64,000 bases of DNA. Source: G963665975 sp963665975 (GTDB lineage: Bacteria > Bacteroidota > Rhodothermia > Rhodothermales > Bin80). Location of the stretch: contig OY762508.1 in the NCBI GenBank assembly GCA_963665975.1, forward strand, positions 682,001-746,000, in the 5' to 3' direction. A program made the translations under genes and the position numbers. The notes beneath the pieces are model-generated. The model did no database searches. It was given only the letters and a program-made list of their open reading frames with translations, and was not told the origin of the DNA. The number at the start of each line of letters is the position of its first letter. The stretch's first letter is position 1. Below are positions 53,565 through 60,969 of the stretch, piece after piece.

Positions 53565-54116
53565 TTATTCAGCAGACGCGGCTTCCGCATCGGCGACCTG
53601 TACTGCGGCTTCCGGCTCCTTGCGGGCTTCCGCCGCCTTGGCGGCGGCCTCCTCTTTGGCCTTCCGTTCTTCGGCTGCCTTGCGTCGCTTTTCAGCCGCT
53701 TTGGCCTCCGTGGCTGCCACCTTCGAGGCCTCCGCCTCAAGGGACCGCCTGCGGCGCTCCGCGCCAGTCACCTTCTTGTTGCTCTCTGCCCTGTCAACAT
53801 GCCGCTGGCGATGCGCAGCAACAGCCTCCTCGATTTCTTCCGCACTCTTCCCCTTGCGGCGCAGGTGGAGGCCCAGCAGAATCCCCTGCTTGCTCAGCAG
53901 GCTGCGTACGGTTTCGGTCGGCTGTGCACCAACCTCGAGCCAGTGCAACACGCGGTCTTCCTTGAGCTCGATGCGCGCTGGCTCTTCCAGCGGGCAATAG
54001 CGTCCCAGGTCCTCAATGTATCTCCCGTCACGGGGGGCGCGGACATCGGCGGCTACGACCGCCCAAATGGGGAGCTTTTTCCGGCCCATCCGGCGCAATC
54101 TGATCTTTACGGCCAC
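53565..54116 (-). CDS. rpsP: 30S ribosomal protein S16 with a long charged C-terminal extension
   Basis: A 183-residue bS16. Residues 1-85 are the ordinary protein (KIRLRRMGRKKLPIWAVVAA, DGRYIEDLGRYCP, LHWLEVGAQPTETVRSLLSK). The last 100 residues are an Ala/Glu/Lys/Arg-rich coiled helix, ending in Ala/Glu-rich sequence with net change from basic to acidic. Typical bS16 has about 80-90 residues. Extensions occur in Bacteroidota-related groups, but this one is long. It is the second gene of the minus-strand housekeeping operon after ffh. Confidence 0.93.
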   Translation of the reverse strand: MAVKIRLRRMGRKKLPIWAVVAADVRAPRDGRYIEDLGRYCPLEEPARIELKEDRVLHWLEVGAQPTETVRSLLSKQGILLGLHLRRKGKSAEEIEEAVAAHRQRHVDRAESNKKVTGAERRRRSLEAEASKVAATEAKAAEKRRKAAEERKAKEEAAAKAAEARKEPEAAVQVADAEAASAE

Positions 54117-54151
54117 GTAATTAGTGTTTTGTGGTTGGTGTGGGCGATGGG

Positions 54152-55501
54152 TTAGCGCACGGCGCCGAGGAGTGCAGCCGGATCAACACTGCGCCCCTTA
54201 CCCATCAGTTTTGTGAAGGATTTCATCATCTTGCGCATCTGCCGGAATTGCTTGAGCAGCTGATTGACATCGCGGACTTCCAGGCCGCTGCCATACGCAA
54301 TGCGACGGCGTCGGCTGCTGTTAATAATTTCCGGGCGCCTGCGCTCCTCCGGCGTCATGGACAATATGAGGGCCTCGACATGACGGAACGAGTCTTCGTC
54401 GAGGTCATCAGCGGCCTTGCGCATGCCAGGGATCATGCCGACCACGTCGGTCAACGGCCCCATGGACTTGATTTTCTGTAACTGCTGATAAAAATCCTCC
54501 AGGTCAAAGGATTCCTTGCGGATCTTGCGACGGAGGGTTTCAGCCTGTCGTTCGTCGTAATGCTCCTGTGCCTTCTCAACCAGCGATACGACATCACCCA
54601 TACCCAGGATGCGCTGCGCCATCCGATCCGGATAGAACTGGGCAATCTGGTCAAGCTTCTCGCCAGTCGAGGCGAACTTTATCGGCTTCTTGACAATCGA
54701 GCGGATAGACAGGGCCGCACCACCACGGGAGTCACCATCCAGTTTCGTAAGAACTACGCCGTCGTAGTCCAGGCGGTCGTGGAATTCCCTGGCGGTGTTC
54801 ACCGCGTCCTGCCCCGTCATGCTATCGACGACGAACAATATTTCGGTCGGCTGTACGGCATCCTTGATCCCCTCGACCTCGGCCATCATGGCCTCGTCTA
54901 CATGCAGCCGGCCCGCGGTATCGATGATGACCGTGTCACAGGCCTTCTTGCGCGCAGCACGCACAGCGCCCTGCGCCACGCCAACTGCATCCTGCACCAC
55001 CGTTCCGTCCGCATTGCGCACTGCGTGTACAGGGATTCCAACCTCACCCGCCAACATCGTCAACTGATCTACGGCCGCCGGGCGATAGACATCCGCCGCT
55101 GCAAGCAGCGGCGTGCGCCCCTGCTTACTCAGCAGGCGAGCCAACTTGGCGCAAAACGTGGTCTTTCCTGAACCTTGCAGCCCCGCCACCAGTATTACCG
55201 TTGGTGGTGAAGACGCTTGCTTTACGGACGCGGCGCTACCTCCCAGGAGCTGGACGAGCTCGTCATAGACGATCTTGACCAGCATTTGGCCCGGCGCTAC
55301 CGACGACAACACTTTTTCTCCAAGCGCCTGATCCTTGATTCGGTTGGTGAATCCGCGCGCAACCTGATAGTTGACGTCAGCCTCCAGGAGCGCCCGACGA
55401 ATCTCACCCATCGACTCAGCGATGTTGAGCTCGTTTATGCGCCCCTGGCCGGAAAGCTGCTTTAGCACCCCCTCCAGTCTATGAGACAGACTTTCAAACA
55501 C
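54152..55501 (-). CDS. ffh: Signal recognition particle protein Ffh (SRP54)
   Basis: A 449-residue GTPase. N domain (1-95), G domain with the P-loop GLQGSGKTT (107-115), IIDTAGRLHVDE, LTKLDGDSRGGAALS, and FDLEDFYQQL leading into the Met-rich M domain (about 330-449, LLKQFRQMRKMMKSFTKLMG), which binds SRP RNA and signal sequences. It heads the run ffh-rpsP-rimM-trmD-rplS-mqnA-smpB-tyrS. The gene for the receptor FtsY is not in the window. Confidence 0.95.
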   Translation of the reverse strand: MFESLSHRLEGVLKQLSGQGRINELNIAESMGEIRRALLEADVNYQVARGFTNRIKDQALGEKVLSSVAPGQMLVKIVYDELVQLLGGSAASVKQASSPPTVILVAGLQGSGKTTFCAKLARLLSKQGRTPLLAAADVYRPAAVDQLTMLAGEVGIPVHAVRNADGTVVQDAVGVAQGAVRAARKKACDTVIIDTAGRLHVDEAMMAEVEGIKDAVQPTEILFVVDSMTGQDAVNTAREFHDRLDYDGVVLTKLDGDSRGGAALSIRSIVKKPIKFASTGEKLDQIAQFYPDRMAQRILGMGDVVSLVEKAQEHYDERQAETLRRKIRKESFDLEDFYQQLQKIKSMGPLTDVVGMIPGMRKAADDLDEDSFRHVEALILSMTPEERRRPEIINSSRRRRIAYGSGLEVRDVNQLLKQFRQMRKMMKSFTKLMGKGRSVDPAALLGAVR

Positions 55502-55529
55502 GGATAATTCCAGGTTGTCAGAATAGAAC

Positions 55530-55552
55530 AGCTAATATACGGGAGTTTAGCT
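55530..55552. promoter_or_regulatory. Divergent promoter region with short inverted repeat
   Basis: Between ffh (minus, start 55501) and the folate cyclo-ligase gene (plus, start 55616) lies an AT-rich stretch. AGCTAA at 55530 and TTAGCT at 55547 form a 6-bp inverted repeat around TATACGGGAGT, followed by TATAAT. It probably holds the divergent promoters. Which element serves which gene cannot be decided. Confidence 0.35.
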
Positions 55553-55615
55553 ATAATAACTGCACCCGAAAATCCCTACGAGGGCTTTGCGCAGAATTTT
55601 CATCCTCATCTGTCC

Positions 55616-56266
55616 ATGCGCCGCAACACTGCCACAGATAACGTTGTGCGCCAGCAAAAAGCGACCCTGCGCCAACGCCTCAGACAATTGCGCCGAACCA
55701 TTCCACCCGGCGATGCAGACGCGCATACCCGTGCGATTATTGCGCGTATGCAATCTCTTGAGGTACTAGTACGCGCCTCGACCGTCCATACGTACTGGCC
55801 GGCGGAAAAGGCCTTGGAGATAGACCTTCGCACGCTCATCTATTGGCTGCGCGCAAGGGGCAAGCAAATTGTGTTGCCGATCGTGGAGCACTCGCCAGAT
55901 GCCCCCACGATGTCGCATGCGCGATTTACAGGAATGTGCGATCTTGAGCGAAATGCCTGGGGCATTCTTGAACCCAAAAGCGGAAAACGCGTAGACCCAC
56001 AGGAAATTGATGCAGTTGTCGTGCCGGCATTCGGGGCCGGACGCAACGGCCACCGCGTCGGCTATGGCAAAGGCTACTACGATGCGTTCCTGCAACACGT
56101 GAACGCACCACTGTTGTGTCCCGTGTATGCCGACTGCCTGGTGGACCATTGTCCGGCGGAACCGCACGATGTGTGCATGGACATCCTGATTACGGAGAAC
56201 GAAATTCTGTGGCCAGCTCGCGACAACGAGCAACCCAACGCGCACTCGACGAATGGGCTCGCGTAG
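55616..56266 (+). CDS. 5-formyltetrahydrofolate cyclo-ligase
   Basis: A 216-residue enzyme of the YgfA/MTHFS family that turns 5-formyl-THF into 5,10-methenyl-THF with ATP. VHTYWPAEKALEIDLRTLI in the N-terminal half, and the diagnostic VVPAFGAGRNGHRVGYGKGY (with GYGKGYYD) near the folate/ATP site are present. ILITENEILWP ends the fold. ATG 55616. It precedes the PspC gene with a 20-base gap to the chosen start of that gene. Confidence 0.88.
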   Translation: MRRNTATDNVVRQQKATLRQRLRQLRRTIPPGDADAHTRAIIARMQSLEVLVRASTVHTYWPAEKALEIDLRTLIYWLRARGKQIVLPIVEHSPDAPTMSHARFTGMCDLERNAWGILEPKSGKRVDPQEIDAVVVPAFGAGRNGHRVGYGKGYYDAFLQHVNAPLLCPVYADCLVDHCPAEPHDVCMDILITENEILWPARDNEQPNAHSTNGLA

Positions 56267-56285
56267 CCAATGCAATCGTCTCACC

Positions 56286-56969
56286 ATGAAAACACGCACC
56301 CGCCAGGCCCAACGCCCAGAACAGGAAGCCTACAACGAACTGAGCAACCAGGACCTCGAAGCACTGTCCGACGAAGACCTGGAAGCATTTCTGTTCGAAG
56401 AAGAAACCAAGAAGAGCCCCAATCCATTCAACTTGGCCACGATGGCAGGATTGTCCATGGTGCTGGTCGGCATCGTCTACCTGCTGGAGCAAGTCGGCCT
56501 GCTTGGCGGTATTAGTCTTGGTGGGCTCGTCGCATGGCTGCCCTGGCTGGCGGGCGTGCTCATTCTGCTGCTGGGACTTGGCCTTGTGTCCCGGCAGCCC
56601 GGCAAAAAGAAACAGAGACGCAAGGCGCGCCGCCAATCGGGCAGGACCAAACCAGCCATTGCGGAGGCGGGCCAACAGACGGCGACCGCACGCAAATCCT
56701 CCTCTTCCCGATTGCGCAAGTCTGCAGATCGCAAAATTGCCGGCGTGTGCGGAGGGCTCGGAGAATATTTCGGGCTGGACCCCACCATCGTGCGGGTAGC
56801 CTTTGTCGTCGGTTCCCTGATGACCTTTGCCGGCGCTCCCATCTTTCCTATAGCGTACCTCATCCTCGCATTTGCGATGTCCGCCCCGGAAAAACCGTCA
56901 AGCGCAACCCTGCCTCCAAAATCACGTAGCGAAAAGACAGACATTACCGTAACCATCATCAAAGATTAA
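56286..56969 (+). CDS. PspC-domain membrane protein with N-terminal membrane pair
   Basis: A 227-residue protein. An acidic N-terminus (NQDLEALSDEDLEAFLFEEE) precedes two membrane helices (about 55-105, LSMVLVGIVYLLEQVGLLGG, then GLVAWLPWLAGVLILLLGLG), a basic linker, and a PspC domain (DRKIAGVCGGLGEYFGLDPT with a following hydrophobic helix at about 165-205). PspC proteins sense or respond to membrane stress. Downstream lies a second, minimal PspC gene, 10 bases away. Confidence 0.8.
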   Translation: MKTRTRQAQRPEQEAYNELSNQDLEALSDEDLEAFLFEEETKKSPNPFNLATMAGLSMVLVGIVYLLEQVGLLGGISLGGLVAWLPWLAGVLILLLGLGLVSRQPGKKKQRRKARRQSGRTKPAIAEAGQQTATARKSSSSRLRKSADRKIAGVCGGLGEYFGLDPTIVRVAFVVGSLMTFAGAPIFPIAYLILAFAMSAPEKPSSATLPPKSRSEKTDITVTIIKD

Positions 56970-56979
56970 TGGGGACGCC

Positions 56980-57171
56980 ATGCAGCAGCGCAGACTGACC
57001 AGATCCCAACAAGACAAGAAAATCGCCGGAGTATGCGGCGGACTCGCGGAATACCTGAATATGGATCCCACTCTCGTGCGCGTCGGCTTCGTCTGCCTTT
57101 CCGTGTTTAGCGCCGCGTTCCCGGGCATCATCATCTATATTGCACTTGCCCTGCTCGTGCCAAGTGCGTGA
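56980..57171 (+). CDS. Small PspC-domain protein
   Basis: A 63-residue protein consisting almost only of a PspC domain: KKIAGVCGGLAEYLNMDPTL, then VRVGFVCLSVFSAAFPGIII and a short hydrophobic tail. It matches the second part of the preceding protein closely, so the two are paralogues in tandem, probably by duplication. It stops 2 bases before the end of the opposite-strand peptidase gene, so the two units are convergent. Confidence 0.85.
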   Translation: MQQRRLTRSQQDKKIAGVCGGLAEYLNMDPTLVRVGFVCLSVFSAAFPGIIIYIALALLVPSA

Positions 57172-57173
57172 GC

Positions 57174-58460
57174 TCATGCCTCCACCGTGCCAGCGATGGT
57201 GATGTGAAAGGCGTCGGGTCTGAAATGCTGTGCTACGGCATCGTGGACCTGCACTCGCGTTACGGCTGTCACTTCGTCTGGGAAACGATCAAGGTACGCC
57301 ACGTCAAATCCGTGCAAGGCATGCCGATACAGCGTCCCTGCAAGACCCACAGTAGTTTCCAGACCCACCTTGTAGGCCCCACAGATCGTTGACTTGCGGA
57401 TATCCAGTTCCTCTTCTGTTGGCCCCTCTTCCACAAAGCGGCACACTTCGACCTGCGTAGCCTCAAGACCGCTATCCAGGTTTTCCCGGCTCAGCGTTAC
57501 CCCTACCAACGCGTATCCGTGCAGTTGTGGGTCAACACCGGCAAGTTGGGCGTAGATGCCGTAGGTCAGCCCCATTTCTTCGCGGATCCTCTGCATCAGG
57601 CGCGCAGAGAAATTGCCGCCCAGTATCGACATGCCCATTGACAACGGAATATATGCTGTGTCTGCGCGGCGGATCTCCAGGCCGTGCCCCATGCGCACGT
57701 CAAGATTCTGTTTGTCCCGCATGGGTACGCGCGTTTGGCCTGGCCTGTCAGGCTGCACCTCCGTGGTGTATGCAACCAGCAATGCAGGCACAGCCCAATC
57801 CCCGAACGTCTCCTCTACGGCTCGCCGGGTAGCGTCGAGATCAATGTCGCCCACGCAGACGAGCAACATGCTGCGCCCACCAAAATGGGCCGCATGATAA
57901 TCACGCACCGTGTTTACGCCCAGTGCGTCCAGGCGGCGCAGGGTGTCTGTTTCCGGCTCCACATAATGTGGATGGGTTTCACTGAAGAGCACCCGGAGCA
58001 GGGCTCGCTGCGCCTGCGCTGCCGTGTTGTCTCTGACCTGCTGGATCGCTGTAACATGGTTCGCTTTTACCTTTATAAACTCTTCCTCATCCAGGAGAGG
58101 CTCCTGCAGCGACTCCGCCGTTATTCGGAGGACGTCCGGGACATCTCTCTGGAGGGCGCGCCCCGAGAATGTTGTGCGGAGCCGACCCGATGAAAAGCTG
58201 ATCAGCGCACCCCGATTTTCCAGGTCCTGGGCAATGGCGAAACGGTCCCGGCTGCGAGTGCCCTTGTCCAGAAGCGCCGCTGTCAGCATCTGGACCAACA
58301 TGTCCCCCCTTTCAATGTTGGGGTTCGTAACGAAGGATCCACGCCAGGATACCACCGAATCCACCGCCGTCTTGAGCATGAGCAGACGGCATGGTCCAAT
58401 AATGCTCACTTCTACGCGCGCAGAAAGCATGCTTCCCTGACCGGGCAACACCGTCTTCAT
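57174..58460 (-). CDS. M16-family peptidase-like protein, probable inactive partner subunit
   Basis: A 428-residue protein of the M16 (insulinase/processing peptidase) family with the LVQMLTAALLDKGTRSRDRF region and a C-terminal GGNFSARLMQRIREEMGLTY plus YGIYAQ. It has no HxxEH zinc motif where the catalytic subunit has HFLEH, but keeps the Arg-Tyr region (RLMQRIREEMGLTYGIY) that helps bind substrate. This is the pattern of the non-catalytic half of an M16B pair. It begins 1 base after the stop of the catalytic gene (TAGTATG), so the pair is translated together. ATG 58460 was chosen. Confidence 0.85.
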   Translation of the reverse strand: MKTVLPGQGSMLSARVEVSIIGPCRLLMLKTAVDSVVSWRGSFVTNPNIERGDMLVQMLTAALLDKGTRSRDRFAIAQDLENRGALISFSSGRLRTTFSGRALQRDVPDVLRITAESLQEPLLDEEEFIKVKANHVTAIQQVRDNTAAQAQRALLRVLFSETHPHYVEPETDTLRRLDALGVNTVRDYHAAHFGGRSMLLVCVGDIDLDATRRAVEETFGDWAVPALLVAYTTEVQPDRPGQTRVPMRDKQNLDVRMGHGLEIRRADTAYIPLSMGMSILGGNFSARLMQRIREEMGLTYGIYAQLAGVDPQLHGYALVGVTLSRENLDSGLEATQVEVCRFVEEGPTEEELDIRKSTICGAYKVGLETTVGLAGTLYRHALHGFDVAYLDRFPDEVTAVTRVQVHDAVAQHFRPDAFHITIAGTVEA

Positions 58461-58461
58461 A

Positions 58462-59751
58462 CTATGCCTCCGGGATGAGCCATGCTGTGGTCTGCACATG
58501 GGACGCAAGATGCGCCTGCGCGACACGCTGGACATCCTGTGCGGTAACGCGCTCCAGCCGTTCGCGGAATGTCGTAAAGAGCCTCCAGTCGCCTGCCGCG
58601 ACCGCCTCGTTCAGCGGCGCTGCCATCGCAAACGACCCGTCACGGCTAAACGCCTCGGCCGCGCGCAACTGGTTGCGCACGCGCTGCAATTCTTCAACCG
58701 TTACACCCTCAGCACATACCCGGCCTATTTCCTCTACAATCGCCGCTTCGACTTCCTCGTGGGTGCGACCCGGCGACAGTATGGCCATGCATTCAAAGAG
58801 GCTGGGATCCCGTGCCGGCGTCATGCGCGCCGACACGTGCGCGGTGAGGCCCTGGTCTGTACATCGGCGGTATAATCGGCTGGACTTGCCACCGGACAAC
58901 AGACCGGCCAACATGGCAAGCGCTTCGGAATCAGGATGCAGTGTTTCGGGGATCTTGAACCCGATCATGACTGCCGCCAGATAGGCTGATGCCTGTGTGG
59001 TGAAGCGGCGCTCGCTCACCTGATCCGGCTCGCTAGCGCGCCCGATTTCCGTGCGATGGGGACAAGGCGGAACGTTACTGAATCGCTCTGCAATCAGACG
59101 CAATGCCTGCGTGGCCTCAACGTCGCCAATCACTGATATCGTGGCGCGGTCGGGCCAGTAATGCGTGTCATACAGTCGGCGCAAACCTTCTACCGTCATG
59201 GCCTCCACGTCATCTCGCCAACCAAGAGTAGGATGTCCGTATGGGTGGGAACGGTAGGCGGTGCTCCATAGCAAGCGATACATGTTCCCCAGGGGATCGT
59301 TCTCGGCGCGGTCCATTTCATTCAGGATCACCGTACGCTCGGCTTCAATATCGACTGCGTTGAGCAGTAAACCACGCATCCGGTCCGCTTCGATGTCAAT
59401 GACCAATTCCATGTGCTCCACAGGCAACACCGCATAGTAATTGGTACGGTCCTTGGATGTCGTCGCATTTACTTGCGCTCCGACGCTCTGGAGCATATCA
59501 ATGACAGACGTTCCCCGACGCTTGTTATAGCGATCGGTGCCCTTGAACATGACATGTTCGAGGAAATGCATGCCACCCGTCTCACCGGGAGCCTCATCGC
59601 CACTTCCGGCGCGGTAGGTCACCATCACCGTCACCACCGGTGCCACACCTTCCGCACACAGGAGCACCTGCAATCCGTTTTCTCGCAGGCGGTATTCCTC
59701 AAACCCACCGGAAGTGTCTACGTGATCGTATGCCTCAACCTGCAGCGCCAT
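58462..59751 (-). CDS. M16-family metallopeptidase, catalytic subunit
   Basis: A 429-residue zinc peptidase. The inverted zinc motif HxxEH is HFLEH in ETGGMHFLEHVMFKGTDRYN, followed about 76 residues later by the third ligand Glu region (NEMDRAENDPLGNMYRLLW). VTYRAGSGDEAPGETGG precedes the motif. It should pair with the following inactive subunit. Substrates are usually peptides left by other proteases. I chose ATG 59751. Earlier codons up to 59790 are open. It lies just downstream of the dead polA fragment. Confidence 0.9.
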   Translation of the reverse strand: MALQVEAYDHVDTSGGFEEYRLRENGLQVLLCAEGVAPVVTVMVTYRAGSGDEAPGETGGMHFLEHVMFKGTDRYNKRRGTSVIDMLQSVGAQVNATTSKDRTNYYAVLPVEHMELVIDIEADRMRGLLLNAVDIEAERTVILNEMDRAENDPLGNMYRLLWSTAYRSHPYGHPTLGWRDDVEAMTVEGLRRLYDTHYWPDRATISVIGDVEATQALRLIAERFSNVPPCPHRTEIGRASEPDQVSERRFTTQASAYLAAVMIGFKIPETLHPDSEALAMLAGLLSGGKSSRLYRRCTDQGLTAHVSARMTPARDPSLFECMAILSPGRTHEEVEAAIVEEIGRVCAEGVTVEELQRVRNQLRAAEAFSRDGSFAMAAPLNEAVAAGDWRLFTTFRERLERVTAQDVQRVAQAHLASHVQTTAWLIPEA

Positions 59752-59812
59752 GGATGCCTCTCCGCTTCTTGCCTGCCAAAAGTAAGACAAACTCCGGACA
59801 TTGCTGCCCGTA

Positions 59813-60215
59813 CTAGTGGACTTCCAGCCAATTGGCGCCCGTACGTATCGTGACGCGGGGCATCACGGCCAACTCCAGTGCCTCCGTCATTTCTGTCTCC
59901 ACCAGTTCAGAGAGCGCGTGCTCTTCGCCAGGCGGCAGTTCAAATACCAACTCGTCGTGCACCTGCAATAGCAGCGTAGCTCGGTACCCTTCCTCCTTGA
60001 GTCACCGGTGAATGCACACCATGGCGATCTTGATCATGTCGGCCTGCGTGCCTTGGATCGGCATGTTTACCGCAACACGCTCCGCCTACGCCCGTTCGGC
60101 GCCATTCCGCGAGTTGACAAGCGGCACATAGCGCTGGCGCCCAAGGAGCGTCTCCACATATACGCGGCCGCGCGCCTCCTCTATGCCAAACCTCTTCAAT
60201 TCATGATTCATAAGG
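59813..60215 (-). pseudogene. polA: Dead C-terminal fragment of DNA polymerase I
   Basis: In one frame the minus strand reads ARGRVYVETLLGRQRYVPLV, NSRNGAERA, stop, AERVAVNMPIQGTQADMIKI, AMVCIHR, stop, LKEEGYRATLLLQVHDELVF, ELPPGEEHALSELVETEMTE and ends GANWLEVH and TAG at 59813. These are the last 130 or so residues of the PolA palm domain: the NxPIQGTxADM and LQVHDELVFE motifs are diagnostic. The internal stops are TAG at 60086-60088 and TGA at 60002-60004, and no polymerase sequence is recognisable upstream of about 60215. So this is a truncated dead copy. A working polA must lie elsewhere. The adjacent DNA is a dead IS110-type transposase. Confidence 0.93.
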
Positions 60216-60243
60216 AGTCCCTTACAAAACACCTGTTCTGCCA

Positions 60244-60788
60244 GGCTTTCTAGCCAATAAAGGTAAAGATGGGTTAAAGCACCTGGATGCGGTACTGGAT
60301 GCGACACTTGCGGCCCAGGAAGCAGCGCTCCGGGACATGACCCGGCAAGGCAGAAAGTACCCCGCGATCTAGCACTTCATAAAGCTGCCGGGCGTGGGGC
60401 CGATCGGCCCCACGTTGTTGATACCATTATCCAGACACCTCACCGGTTTGCTACAGGGAACAGGCTCTGGCGATACTACAAACTGGCCATTGTAGATCGT
60501 AGCTCGGCAGGCAGGCCGCTGGCGCACAAGCACTTGGACAGGGCAGGCGTCAGTGAACTGAAGGCCGAAAGCTATCGCGCGCTTCATGCTGCACTGCGCT
60601 CCTCTGGTCTCAACGAGGTGTCGCGCTTCTATGAAGCATCGCTTGCCAACGCGAATCACAACACCTCGCACGCCAGGCTCAACACGCAGCGCAAGATCCT
60701 GGCCGTGATGTGGACCGTCTGGTGCAAGAACCTAGCTTACAACCCCGAACTCTTTTATCCATCAACCCCAACCGCAGCGGCGGTGTGA
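60244..60788 (+). pseudogene. Decayed IS110-family transposase, C-terminal part
   Basis: Plus-strand reading: GLKHLDAVLDATLAAQEAAL (the coiled segment of IS110 transposases), a TAG at 60370-60372, then KLPGVGPIGPT (the PGVGP helix-hairpin-helix of the IS116/IS110 C-terminal domain). After a one- or two-base shift near 60400-60430 comes VDTIIQTPHRFATGNRLWRY, then YKLAIVDRSSAGRPLAHKHL, LNEVSRFYEASLANANHNTS and ARLNTQRKILAVMWTVWCKN, ending at TGA 60786-60788. This is the typical second domain of these DEDD recombinases. The first catalytic domain (RuvC-like) is not seen. With one nonsense and one frameshift it is dead. It abuts the dead polA fragment. Confidence 0.8.
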
Positions 60789-60969
60789 CGTGGCGTTAAG
60801 TGCAGCGACAAGCGGCCAGTGCCCGCGGATCAGGGCCGCCGGAAGGCCCTCCACGTAGCGTTCAGGGTAGCCCCGGGGCTGCTCCATTCACAGCAACTGA
60901 TAGTCGCGGAATCGTAATAGAGTATGGCACGCGCAACCGATCTGCAGGGGTTCCAATTCATATAGCCTG

